Below, piece by piece: positions 55,970 through 64,000 of a stretch of DNA of 64,000 bases; the first letter of the stretch is position 1, and each line of letters starts with the position of its first letter. Below the pieces are notes generated by a model that saw only the letters and a program-made list of their open reading frames with translations, did not search any database and was not told where the DNA came from. The stretch is taken from the NCBI RefSeq assembly GCF_001542875.1, contig NZ_LMAF01000003.1:186001-250000 (forward strand). The letters run 5' to 3'. Source of the DNA: Erythrobacter sp. YT30. Its GTDB lineage: Bacteria > Pseudomonadota > Alphaproteobacteria > Sphingomonadales > Sphingomonadaceae. Position numbers and translations under genes: made by a program.

Positions 55970-58852
55970 TTAGTTCTCGTCGGCAGCACCATTCCCCTCA
56001 GGCAGAACAAGCACTTCAAGCGCCTCATCCGGATCGAGGTACTTGACTGCCGTCGCCTGAATGCCTTCGGGCGTGACGCTTGCCAATACCTCCGGATAGT
56101 CGAAGTATCTCTCAATGCGTTGAGGCTGGCTCTGCGCAAACCGGGCAAGCCCCATCCAACCGCGAAGCCCCTTCAGGAGATTGTCGTAGCTTTCCTGAAT
56201 CGGCTTGCGTGCCCGATCAAGCAAATCAGGATCAATCGGTGCGTCTCGCAATTCGTTTAGCAATTCGTAGATTGCCTCGCGTGCCGCATCGACGTTGGCG
56301 GCCTCCAGAGACGATCCCAAGGCGAAGGTCCCATAGTCGCGGTAAATACGGCTGGTGCTGCTTCCGGCAGTGGGAGAATAGGCCTGCCCGAGTTCTTCTC
56401 GCAGTCTGTCGGACAATTCGATCCGCACGACGCTGGCGAGCAGTCTTAGACGAACAGCCTCGGCCAGATCGCTGTCATCAGTGGTCGGCCATACCATGCG
56501 TAAGAGCGCCTGATCCTCTTCGCCTTGGTGGAAAAGCGTGCGCCGCGTCCGGTCCGCGGTGAAAGCGCGGGTGCGAGCTTCCTCGCGTTGAAGGAATTCA
56601 GGCTCACGATCCGGCAATGCGCCAAGGGTCTTTGCCACTGCTGCGATTGTCGCTTCCTCGTCCAGATCGCCGACAATCGAAACTTCAATCGCGCCATTTT
56701 CCAATCGATCGCCAATCGCGGCCTTCAGCCGATCAAAGTCGAGCGCGTAATACGACTCTTTCGAAGGCAGGGCGTAGCGCGGGTCTTGATCTGAAACGAT
56801 CCCGCCAATCGCTGTGCCATAGGCACGACCCGGCGTTGAGGTGAGCGTTTCAAAGTAATTGTCGATGCCCTTGCGGAACCGGGCAACCGCTTCGGTCCGG
56901 TATCCAGGATCGGTGATCATGGCGGTGATGAGCTGCAACTGCAGCTCTAAATCGCGCGGCGTTGTCCCACCTGTGAGGCTGAAACCGTCGCCATTGGCAG
57001 TGAACCCGTTGCCCACCGAGCGGCCTGCCAGAACCGTGGAGAGCTCATCGCGGCTATGCTCCCCAAGCCCCCCTGCGGGAAGCGAGCTTGTGAGATAAGT
57101 CTTCAGCGGATCGTCTTTGGTGTTGAGCAGCACCCCGCCATCGACAATCGTCAGCACCGAAATGCGATCCTCGCTCACATCGGTCTTTTTCAGATTGAGC
57201 CGCACTCCGTTGGCAAAACGGATTCTGCGAATGCCAAGCCGCTCCTCAACATTGTCTTCGACGACTTCACCGGGTTCGCCAAAATCGGTGTAGGCAAATT
57301 CGATCGGCCCCGCATCCTCGGGCGGCGCGATTGGAAGTGCCATTGCCGAGGTGAAAGCATCTCGCAGGGCTTCCTTACCACCAGCAGGGGCGGTGCGGCC
57401 CTGAAATCGGATTAGCGGATTGTCGAGATCTGCGACGTGAGATTTCAATTCTTCAAACACGGCTTCCGGCGTGATGTTGGGCGCCATTCTCTCGAACTGC
57501 TCCAGCCGATATTGAGGCGTTGTGAGCACACTTTCAGCGCTGATTACACGCATGGCGCTTCCCACATAGGCGGCATTGCTGCGCGTCTCAGCCGCTTTCA
57601 CGGCATTTTTTGCGGCCGTTCGGCGATTGGCCAGCTGTTCGTCCACTTCGGCCTGTGTGAAGCCATATGTCAGCGCTTCATTCATCACCTGAACAGCGGC
57701 AAGCACCCCTTTCTCCCATTCGCCATCGGCGCTTGCGACATTGATCCCGGTACTTCGCGCGTCCTCAAAGAAATTGCTCGTGCCAAAGCTCGCGCCGCGA
57801 AACGGTGCGTCTTCGCTTCTTGCAAGCCGCGTAAGACGGCGATTGATGATGCCATAACCAATTCCGCGCAATAGGCGCTTGTCGCGATTGGCCTGAGTGT
57901 CCGGTTCATCCAGCCAAGGCGCCATAGCGAATATGGACACACTTTCCGAAAGAGCTGGGTCAAGATATATGTCGGTTTCACCGCCGCGTGTCGGATCAAT
58001 TGGCCCGGTCACAGGCTCTGGCGGGGCAGGGGGACCTTGCCAATCGGCAAAGCGCTCTTTGATCTTCGCCTCCATCACATCGGTTGAAAAGTCTCCGACA
58101 ATGACCATGATGGTGTTGGCGGGCGTGTATGTCCTCTCATAAAGCGCGCGAATATCAGCTGCGTCCGCGCTTTGCAGTACATCAAGCGTTCCTATGGGCA
58201 GGCGCTCTGCAAAGCGCGCACCAGGCGCTGAAAAGGCATAACTGTCTTCTGCCGCACGTTGGCGAAATCCGCGCCTGTCCCGCCTTTCGGCGAGGATTAC
58301 TCCGCGTTCACGCTCTACGGCATCCTCGGCAATCGTCAATTCGCTCGCCGTCTCCCGCATCAGCATAAGTGCGATGTCGAGCAGATCCTCGTCATTGCGC
58401 GGAAGATTGAGCTTGTAGGTAACGGATTCGAGACCGGTTGCAGCATTGGTGTCCGCACCAAACTGCAGCCCCTCGCGCTCCAGCAGCTTGATCATCTCGC
58501 CTTCGGGTATGTTGGTCGACCCGTTGAAAGCCATGTGTTCAAGGTAGTGCGCAAGACCGCGCTCATCCTCGGTTTCCTCAAGGGAGCCGCTGTCGATCCG
58601 CATACGGACAAGCGCGGTGCCCTGCGGCGTTGCATTTTGGCGCAGGATGTACCGCATGCCATTGTCGAGCCGTCCGTAAACAAAGCGAGGATCGGTCGGG
58701 ATATCGCTGGTTTCAAAGGGCCAGACGGGATCAGCAGCGACGTCTTGGCTTGCGGATGTCTCGGTATCTTGAGCTGCAAGCGACTGGCTTAGCGCGAGGT
58801 TGGGAAGCGCAAGCAACAGGCCGCATGCAAGCGCATATTTGGTGAATTTCAT
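55970..58852 (-). CDS. M16 family metallopeptidase, large exported form
   Basis: Zinc peptidase of 960 residues with signal peptide (MKFTKYALACGLLLALPNLALSQSLAAQ). The zinc motif H-x-x-E-H is in GLAHYLEHMAFNGSTN; the second glutamate is downstream in AVERERGVILAERRD. Four M16 domains in two pairs fill the rest; the second pair lacks a zinc site, as in pitrilysin. It is probably periplasmic or outer-membrane associated. It is convergent to the TonB receptor and could process peptides imported by it, but this is only context. Confidence 0.92.
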   Translation of the reverse strand: MKFTKYALACGLLLALPNLALSQSLAAQDTETSASQDVAADPVWPFETSDIPTDPRFVYGRLDNGMRYILRQNATPQGTALVRMRIDSGSLEETEDERGLAHYLEHMAFNGSTNIPEGEMIKLLEREGLQFGADTNAATGLESVTYKLNLPRNDEDLLDIALMLMRETASELTIAEDAVERERGVILAERRDRRGFRQRAAEDSYAFSAPGARFAERLPIGTLDVLQSADAADIRALYERTYTPANTIMVIVGDFSTDVMEAKIKERFADWQGPPAPPEPVTGPIDPTRGGETDIYLDPALSESVSIFAMAPWLDEPDTQANRDKRLLRGIGYGIINRRLTRLARSEDAPFRGASFGTSNFFEDARSTGINVASADGEWEKGVLAAVQVMNEALTYGFTQAEVDEQLANRRTAAKNAVKAAETRSNAAYVGSAMRVISAESVLTTPQYRLEQFERMAPNITPEAVFEELKSHVADLDNPLIRFQGRTAPAGGKEALRDAFTSAMALPIAPPEDAGPIEFAYTDFGEPGEVVEDNVEERLGIRRIRFANGVRLNLKKTDVSEDRISVLTIVDGGVLLNTKDDPLKTYLTSSLPAGGLGEHSRDELSTVLAGRSVGNGFTANGDGFSLTGGTTPRDLELQLQLITAMITDPGYRTEAVARFRKGIDNYFETLTSTPGRAYGTAIGGIVSDQDPRYALPSKESYYALDFDRLKAAIGDRLENGAIEVSIVGDLDEEATIAAVAKTLGALPDREPEFLQREEARTRAFTADRTRRTLFHQGEEDQALLRMVWPTTDDSDLAEAVRLRLLASVVRIELSDRLREELGQAYSPTAGSSTSRIYRDYGTFALGSSLEAANVDAAREAIYELLNELRDAPIDPDLLDRARKPIQESYDNLLKGLRGWMGLARFAQSQPQRIERYFDYPEVLASVTPEGIQATAVKYLDPDEALEVLVLPEGNGAADEN

Positions 58853-58916
58853 AAACGCGATAGTCTCTCAAATCCTCTTGGACTGGGAGACTAGCGGTCA
58901 GAACCTGACTGTCAGC

Positions 58917-59720
58917 TTATTTTTTGAGTGGCGGTGTTCCGCGGAGACGTGAGCGGTGGCTGGAGAGGTCCAGCACTTCGCCGGGTCCGCTATCTTCGTT
59001 TTGAAGCAGTCCAAGACGCCGCGCGACTTCGCGATAGGCCTCTTCTTCACCGCCAAGATCGCGGCGGAAACGGTCCTTGTCGAGCTTCTCGCCTGAATTC
59101 ATGTCCCACAAACGGCAACCATCAGGGCTGATTTCGTCAGCGAGGATCACACGGCTGTAATCACCATCATAGAGACGGCCAAATTCGAGTTTGAAATCAA
59201 CCAGGCGAATGTCGATCCCGGCAAACATTCCGCACATGAAATCATTGATGCGGATCGCCATGGAGGAGATGTCGTGCATCTCTTCGTGGCTTGCCCAGTT
59301 AAAGCAGGCGATGTGTTCCTCAGCGATCAGCGGATCACCCAGTGCATCGTCCTTGTAGTAGTACTCGATCAAGGTGTGCGGCAGCGGCTCGCCTTCTTGG
59401 ATGCCGAGGCGTTTGCTAATTGAGCCTGCCGCGACATTGCGGACCACCACCTCGATCGGGATGATCTCAACCTGCCGAACCAATTGTTCGCGCATGTTAA
59501 GACGGCGAATGAAATGGGTAGGGATGCCGATGTGTGAAAGGCGCGAAAAAACGTGCTCGCTAATGCGATTGTTGATCACGCCTTTGCCGTTGATAGTGCC
59601 TTGCTTTTCCGCATTGAAAGCGGTCGCGTCATCTTTGAAGTATTGAATGATCGTGCCGGGCTCAGGACCCTCATACAGGATCTTGGCCTTGCCTTCGTAA
59701 ATCTGGCGGCGACGAGACAT
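58917..59720 (-). CDS. purC: Phosphoribosylaminoimidazole-succinocarboxamide synthase
   Basis: SAICAR synthetase of 267 residues. It starts [20 protein letters not shown] at 59720; the 5-codon upstream extension is less likely. Motifs are [35 protein letters not shown], and [33 protein letters not shown]. It joins aspartate to CAIR in purine synthesis. It lies directly after tRNA-Phe on the same strand. purS and purQ, which usually follow purC in alphaproteobacteria, are separated from it by two unrelated genes. Confidence 0.95.
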   Translation of the reverse strand: MSRRRQIYEGKAKILYEGPEPGTIIQYFKDDATAFNAEKQGTINGKGVINNRISEHVFSRLSHIGIPTHFIRRLNMREQLVRQVEIIPIEVVVRNVAAGSISKRLGIQEGEPLPHTLIEYYYKDDALGDPLIAEEHIACFNWASHEEMHDISSMAIRINDFMCGMFAGIDIRLVDFKLEFGRLYDGDYSRVILADEISPDGCRLWDMNSGEKLDKDRFRRDLGGEEEAYREVARRLGLLQNEDSGPGEVLDLSSHRSRLRGTPPLKK

Positions 59721-59743
59721 GTATGGAACTCCCACTCCAGCGA

Positions 59744-59818
59744 TGGTGCCCGGGGGCGGAATCGAACCACCGACACGCGGATTTTCAATCCGCTGCTCTA
59801 CCCCTGAGCTACCCGGGC
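59744..59818 (-). tRNA. tRNA-Phe (GAA)
   Basis: A 75-base cloverleaf on the minus strand. Acceptor GCCCGGG/CCCGGGC; D arm GCTC/GAGC; anticodon stem GCGGA/TCCGC with loop TTGAAAA, anticodon GAA; T arm GGTGG/CCGCC with loop TTCGATT. The terminal CCA is encoded. It ends 23 bases upstream of the purC start and could be co-transcribed. Confidence 0.95.
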
Positions 59819-59948
59819 ATTCGCTGCGGCGACATCTATAGCGCGATGCGCTTGAGACGGCGAGCCAATGAAGGCGGCGCTATGGCGAAGCTGGACGCGG
59901 TTGGCAAGAGGTTTTGCATGCCCTGTGCCGACTGTTTTGCCCGCATCG

Positions 59949-60146
59949 TTAGAAATCATCATTCAGATCGCTGTCCATTCCGCGTGCGGCGATTTCTGCC
60001 GGTTCCACAGGCTCACCCGGAACCGCATATCCATCGCCAAACCATTTGGCGAGATCACGGTCGCGGCAGCGCGACGAGCAAAAGGGTTTGAACTCGCTTG
60101 AACACGGTTTTTTGCAGATGGGGCAGGGTTTTGTGATCTTGGTCAT
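59949..60146 (-). CDS. yacG: YacG family zinc-binding protein
   Basis: Small zinc protein of 65 residues: MTKITKPCPICKKPCSSEFK, then PFCSSRCRDRDLAKWFGDGY. The four cysteines (C-x2-C, C-x3-C) bind zinc, as in YacG, which inhibits DNA gyrase in E. coli. The 4-base overlap with the RNase E/G gene (ATGA) shows coupled translation. The tRNA-Phe lies downstream. Confidence 0.92.
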   Translation of the reverse strand: MTKITKPCPICKKPCSSEFKPFCSSRCRDRDLAKWFGDGYAVPGEPVEPAEIAARGMDSDLNDDF

Positions 60147-61111
60147 TGTTCAACGATTTGGACATCAGGCGCGTCCAGCGCAAGTCTCGGATCGCGCTCG
60201 ATCTTCAGGCTCCAGCCTGTTCGGCGGCGCAACTCGTCGAGCCATTCATCGCAAAGTGCTGAAATCACGCGCGGATGGGCTCGGAGCAGCATGATCCCGG
60301 CTCCGCCACCATGTTGCTCTGCCCGTCGTAACAGCCACCGGGCGGCAGCTCCTTCTCTGTGAAGCTGCTGGCGATGAAGCAATGATGGCGCTCCAACCCG
60401 CGAAACAATCTGGACAAAGCCGAATCCGTTCAGCGCGGTGCGCTCATGCGGCCAGTCACCGATCGCTTCTCCGAGCGCGAGGTCCAGCTCTTTGCGGTCT
60501 GACCGCTTGTCCAGCGTCGGAAAATCGATGCCGATCGAGCCGGAAAGGTCCATGCATCGGATCGCTTTCCCGATCCATTCTGTGCCTTGCATGGCCAATT
60601 GCTTGGGCGGCAATTCTCCATCGATATCGATGAGAGTCATCGCGGGTGTCGGACTGAGTTGCAGCGACCCGCCCGAAAAATGCATTTCGCCCTCCCACGC
60701 ACCTGCGCGCAATTCCTCCCAGACATCGCGACCGAGCGTGTTGACGCGGCGAGCATCGAGCCTCTCGCGGAGCGAAGGGGCGGGGCGGCAAGGTTCATCG
60801 GTTGGCTCTAGCTGGGCCAGCTTTGAACGACCGGATTCGCGCCTCGCCGAACGCTTCACCCGAAAGCGCATCGTGGCTCCTTCGCTTGCCGACGTTGGCA
60901 GTTTGTCGATCAGCGCTTCGGAGCCATCGGGCAATCTCGCCACCCCACGTCCGACCACTCGGCCTTTGCGTAAGTAGACTGCTTCGATCACGGAACCGGC
61001 CGCAATTTCGCCCGGCCAATCGATCTTTGCCGCGACAACCTGCCCGTTCTCAAACAGAACTGCCCGATCCTCGCCGATCCCCTCTTCAATGAGCCACTCA
61101 GCCAATGGCAA
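60143..61111 (-). CDS. Short RNase E/G family protein
   Basis: Protein of 322 residues, shorter than RNase G (about 490). The N-terminal part is a weak S1-like region, followed by the catalytic core with two aspartates in AMTLIDIDGELPPKQ and GSIGIDFPTLDKRSDRKEL. The zinc-link region and C-terminal domain are missing. The family cuts single-stranded RNA; here the target is unknown and activity should not be assumed. It overlaps the maf gene by 14 bases and yacG by 4. Confidence 0.8.
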   Translation of the reverse strand: MPLAEWLIEEGIGEDRAVLFENGQVVAAKIDWPGEIAAGSVIEAVYLRKGRVVGRGVARLPDGSEALIDKLPTSASEGATMRFRVKRSARRESGRSKLAQLEPTDEPCRPAPSLRERLDARRVNTLGRDVWEELRAGAWEGEMHFSGGSLQLSPTPAMTLIDIDGELPPKQLAMQGTEWIGKAIRCMDLSGSIGIDFPTLDKRSDRKELDLALGEAIGDWPHERTALNGFGFVQIVSRVGAPSLLHRQQLHREGAAARWLLRRAEQHGGGAGIMLLRAHPRVISALCDEWLDELRRRTGWSLKIERDPRLALDAPDVQIVEQ

Positions 61112-61670
61112 ACCCCGCCGATTTCAGCAGCGCGCGGGTTTCGTAAAGCGGCAAGCCCATCACGCTCGAATGGCTGCCCCGCATCCACCGGATCAGCGCC
61201 TCGGCCGATCCCTGGATTGCGTATCCGCCCGCTTTGCCGCGCCATTCATCGCTGGCGATGTATGCGTCGATCTCCTGTGCGCTCAAGTTTTTGAACCGCA
61301 CCACATTTTCCGACAGGCGTTCGCGAATTGTGCCGTCGGGTGCGCGCAATGCAATGCTGGAGAGGACTGTGTGCCGCCTCCCGGACATCAGTTTCAGGCA
61401 TGCCCGCGCCTCTTCCTCTGTTTCGGTCTTGGGAAGGATGCGCCGCCCGCACGCGACCACCGTGTCGCCCGCTAGTACGAAGCCAGGTGCATCGATCGCC
61501 TCGGCTTTTTCGCGGCCCATCCGTGCCGCGTACTCCTTTGGCAGCTCTTGATGTCGCGGCGTTTCATCAATGTCGGCAGGTGCCACCGCATCTGGCGCAA
61601 TGCCCAATCGACCCAACAGCTCAAGCCGCCGGGGGGATGCAGATGCCAATGTCAGATGCAGCGCTATCAT
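61098..61670 (-). CDS. maf: Maf-like nucleoside triphosphate pyrophosphatase
   Basis: Protein of 190 residues with LTLASASPRRLELLGRLGI at the N-terminus, FVLAGDTVVACGRRILPKTE, GRRHTVLSSIALR and AYIASDEWRGKAGGYAIQG, all Maf signatures. Maf proteins hydrolyse non-canonical or excess nucleoside triphosphates and in some species affect septum formation. It lies 12 bases after infA and overlaps the RNase E/G gene. Confidence 0.93.
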   Translation of the reverse strand: MIALHLTLASASPRRLELLGRLGIAPDAVAPADIDETPRHQELPKEYAARMGREKAEAIDAPGFVLAGDTVVACGRRILPKTETEEEARACLKLMSGRRHTVLSSIALRAPDGTIRERLSENVVRFKNLSAQEIDAYIASDEWRGKAGGYAIQGSAEALIRWMRGSHSSVMGLPLYETRALLKSAGFAIG

Positions 61671-61682
61671 CAGCGCTGAGGT

Positions 61683-61928
61683 TTACTGCGGGCCGGGACC
61701 GCCGCGGCCCGGCATAAAGCGATAGGTGATCCGCGCCTTGGTAAGATCATACGGCGTCAGCTCGCACAAAACCTCATCACCCACCAGCACGCGAATTCGG
61801 TTCTTGCGCATCTTGCCAGCGGTGTGGCCCAACACTTCATGGCCATTTTCAAGCTCAACCCGGAACATCGCATTGGGCAGCAATTCAACCACGCGCCCGC
61901 GCATTTCGAGGAGTTCTTCTTTCGCCAT
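61683..61928 (-). CDS. infA: Translation initiation factor IF-1
   Basis: S1/OB-fold protein of 81 residues: [60 protein letters not shown] and [11 protein letters not shown]. The sequence is close to the family throughout, with a short Gly/Pro tail ([10 protein letters not shown]) typical of alphaproteobacteria. It has an AAGGGA Shine-Dalgarno. It is the first gene of the minus-strand infA-maf-RNase-yacG-tRNA-purC series. Confidence 0.96.
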   Translation of the reverse strand: MAKEELLEMRGRVVELLPNAMFRVELENGHEVLGHTAGKMRKNRIRVLVGDEVLCELTPYDLTKARITYRFMPGRGGPGPQ

Positions 61929-62161
61929 GTATGTCCCTTGTGTTGGCCGTAGTTTTGATTGGTTTTGTAACGTAATCTGTCAGTCAGGTGGCGCCCTTTA
62001 ACGATCAGGAGAACAAAAGGGAAGCCTTGTGCGTTAGGCCCTGAAGCATACCCGAGTTGGAGCGCATAGGTGCCTCAGAAGCATCGTCGGCCACGATATG
62101 GGTACAAAGTGATACAATTCAATGCTTTGTTCGTCACGTACTACTGGTCAAAAGGCACAGC

Positions 62162-64000
62162 ATGATCCTCTCCTCTTGCCTTATCAGGCGACGACGCCTG
62201 TTTCTTTTGTCGGGTGTGTGTGCCGGCAGCCTCACCTGTGCACCGCTTGCAGCACAAGATGATCTGCGCGGGCCAAATGCGGGCGACGAAAGCACTGCTT
62301 CACAACAGGTACCCGAGGAGCATGAGGCCGTCGTCGGTTCGGGCGGTGAGATTATCGTGCAGGCGGACAGGCTTCGCGGGCAGCTTGATGTCGAGCAGGA
62401 GCCGCTGCTTGAGCTGTCGGAAGAAGATATCGCGGCAGAAGGTGTTGCTTCGATCAGCGATCTGATCACCCAGATCACCGCGCGCACAGGTTCTGCACGC
62501 GGGCGTGGCGGCGGCGTTCGGCCAATAATTCTTGTGAATGGCATCCGCGTTGGCTCTTTTCGCGAGCTGGCGTCTTATCCATCCGAAGCGTTGAAGAAAG
62601 TCGAAGTCTTTCCAGAAGAGGTTGCCCTGCGTTTCGGCTTCGGCCCGGATCGCAGGGTTATAAATCTTATCCTTAAAGACAATTATCAGAGCCGCGAAGT
62701 GGAGTTCGAGTTTGAAGGGCCATCTCGCGGCGGGTATTTCGTGAATGAGCAGGAATTCGGGTACCTTCGCATCACGCCTGAGGGTCGCTTCAGTATCAAT
62801 CTCGAAGCAAACGACACATCGCTTCTGACCGAAAGCGAGCGCGACATCATCCAGACGGAAGGTTCGCTGTCCGATCTCGCCAGCGATCCTGATCCGGCGG
62901 AGTTTCGGAGCCTTGTGAGTGACAGCCGCAGCCTGGAAGCCAATGTCAGCTGGGCCAAAGCAATCATAGAGACTGGCACAACACTTTCCGCCAATGTCAA
63001 TTATGATCGCAGCGACACGCGCAGCCTATCGGGCCTGAACTTCGTGACGCTGACAGACAGCGGGAATAACAGTGTCTCGCGGACATTTGGCGAAGACAGC
63101 CCGCTTGAAAATCGCAATTCAACCGATGTCTTCTCGAGTTCTGGCTCTCTGAGCAAGCGAGTGAACGCTTTCCAACTCACCAGCACTTTCGATGCGTCGC
63201 TGACCGAGAGTGAAACAGAGATCGACCGGCCGTTTGACGTGAGCGGACTTGTTCAGGATGCGGCAGCTGGCCTCATTGCTCAAGACGTTGAATTGCCAAG
63301 CAACGCGGACAATGGGTTCGATATTGCGCAGTCTCGTACAATCGCCGGGGAAACCGTCACCACGCTGAACGGGCCGCTGGCAAATTTGCCGGGCGGCGAG
63401 TTGCTGGCGACATTTGATGCGGGCTATAGCTGGACCAATCTGGAGACGTCCGACACCCGCACTTTTGCCGAAAGCGATCTGACGCGCGGCACCTTTGCGA
63501 CGGGCGTGAATTTGACAATGCCCATTACGTCCCGTCGGCGCGGCTTTGCCGATGCTTTGGGCAGCTTTACGCTGAACGCACAAATTGGGCTCGATCACCT
63601 GTCGGATTTCGGCACGCTGGGTGACTACACGGTGGGTCTCAATTGGACGCCATTCGACGGGATTGATCTTTCGGCGACCTATATTGAACGTGAGGTGGCA
63701 CCCGATCTTTCAGCGCTTGGCAGTCCCACGATTACCACTTTCAATGTGCCGGTGTTCGATTTCACCAATGGCGAAACCGTGCTTGCAACCGTCACGAGCG
63801 GAGGCAATCCCGATCTACTGGCGGAAACACAGCGCGATTGGAAATTTGCAGCGAATTGGGATCTGCCTTTTTGGGACAATTCTCGCTTCACCATCGAATA
63901 CATCCGCAACCGCTCAGATGACGTAACGAGCGCTTTTCCTCAGATCACGCCGGATATTGAGGTCGCTTTTCCGGGGCGGATCACTCGCGATGCGAATGGC
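62162..64000 (+). CDS. TonB-dependent receptor, N-terminal part (3' end outside the window)
   Basis: 613 codons are visible with no stop before the window end. The N-terminus has a basic signal peptide (MILSSCLIRRRRLFLLSGVC, then AGSLTCAPLAAQDD). The plug-like domain includes ASISDLITQITARTGSARGR, PIILVNGIRVGSFRELASYP and FPEEVALRFGFGPDRRVINL, followed by a beta-rich barrel with repeated Ser/Thr/Asp strands. It resembles the receptors with a short plug lacking a clear carboxypeptidase-like domain. ATG at 62162 has AAAGG 9 bases upstream. The ligand is unknown. Confidence 0.85.
   Translation, partial: MILSSCLIRRRRLFLLSGVCAGSLTCAPLAAQDDLRGPNAGDESTASQQVPEEHEAVVGSGGEIIVQADRLRGQLDVEQEPLLELSEEDIAAEGVASISDLITQITARTGSARGRGGGVRPIILVNGIRVGSFRELASYPSEALKKVEVFPEEVALRFGFGPDRRVINLILKDNYQSREVEFEFEGPSRGGYFVNEQEFGYLRITPEGRFSINLEANDTSLLTESERDIIQTEGSLSDLASDPDPAEFRSLVSDSRSLEANVSWAKAIIETGTTLSANVNYDRSDTRSLSGLNFVTLTDSGNNSVSRTFGEDSPLENRNSTDVFSSSGSLSKRVNAFQLTSTFDASLTESETEIDRPFDVSGLVQDAAAGLIAQDVELPSNADNGFDIAQSRTIAGETVTTLNGPLANLPGGELLATFDAGYSWTNLETSDTRTFAESDLTRGTFATGVNLTMPITSRRRGFADALGSFTLNAQIGLDHLSDFGTLGDYTVGLNWTPFDGIDLSATYIEREVAPDLSALGSPTITTFNVPVFDFTNGETVLATVTSGGNPDLLAETQRDWKFAANWDLPFWDNSRFTIEYIRNRSDDVTSAFPQITPDIEVAFPGRITRDANG

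Overview
The window looks like a chromosomal segment of an alphaproteobacterium of the order Sphingomonadales, most likely Erythrobacteraceae. This is inferred from content, not from a database match. The supporting features are a CcrM-type GANTC methyltransferase with a CtrA-like half-site upstream, a 40-residue alphaproteobacterial aa3 cytochrome oxidase subunit IV, a three-part proton-translocating transhydrogenase, several TonB-dependent receptors, PurS-type purine synthesis, a CpaF ATPase, a BacNav-type sodium channel, and two palindromic repeat types common in sphingomonads. There is no rRNA operon, insertion sequence, phage, integrase or CRISPR array. Most of the window is ordinary housekeeping sequence with short intergenic gaps and many overlapping genes.

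Layout. 1-1934: two cysteine desulfurases and a [2Fe-2S] ferredoxin (Fe-S biogenesis). 1936-6797: a DUF4349 lipoprotein, a voltage-gated Na+ channel, a DJ-1/PfpI protein, an ABC-F ATPase and a small secreted protein. 6900-14926: parC, a secreted protein, cca with a Nudix hydrolase and a DUF1285 protein, a GNAT, a PQQ-type sugar dehydrogenase, and rnhB starting back to back with it. 14952-22982: a Ca2+/Na+ antiporter, ccrM with a regulatory region rich in GANTC, an OYE-family reductase, an outer-membrane barrel protein, folP, a PhoD-like phosphatase and an SDR. 23014-28592: an NtrC-like regulator with an altered GAFTGA loop, then ctaJ-like subunit IV and the pnt operon. The pnt operon carries an unlisted 51-codon membrane-protein ORF and a palindromic repeat inside pntB. 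28600-36775: a hydrolase, a racemase-like protein lacking one catalytic Cys, a candidate small RNA with a strong terminator, dgt, a Rossmann protein, an ABA4-like membrane protein, an acyl-CoA synthetase, a DUF938 methyltransferase, an entericidin and a DMT transporter.

37090-46940 holds a solitary cpaF and then a glycan-assembly region: a GT4 glycosyltransferase, a tightly overlapping five-gene minus-strand operon (polyprenyl-phosphate glycosyltransferase, GT-C membrane glycosyltransferase, LPG-synthase-like membrane protein, HprK-like kinase, SAM methyltransferase) and a membrane sulfatase/phosphotransferase. This is the best candidate for an undescribed pathway. 47048-52420: a DMT transporter, glmS (which supplies amino-sugar precursors) and a GGDEF-EAL protein. 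52417-59720: purQ and purS separated from purC by a TonB receptor and a large M16 peptidase. 59744-61928: tRNA-Phe, yacG, a short RNase E/G, maf and infA, all on the minus strand. 62162-64000: the 5' part of another TonB-dependent receptor, running off the window.

The most notable small-scale signals are seven GANTC sites in 199 bases with a CtrA half-site ahead of ccrM, the unlisted small gene and in-frame palindrome in the pnt operon, and the structured non-coding block before dgt.
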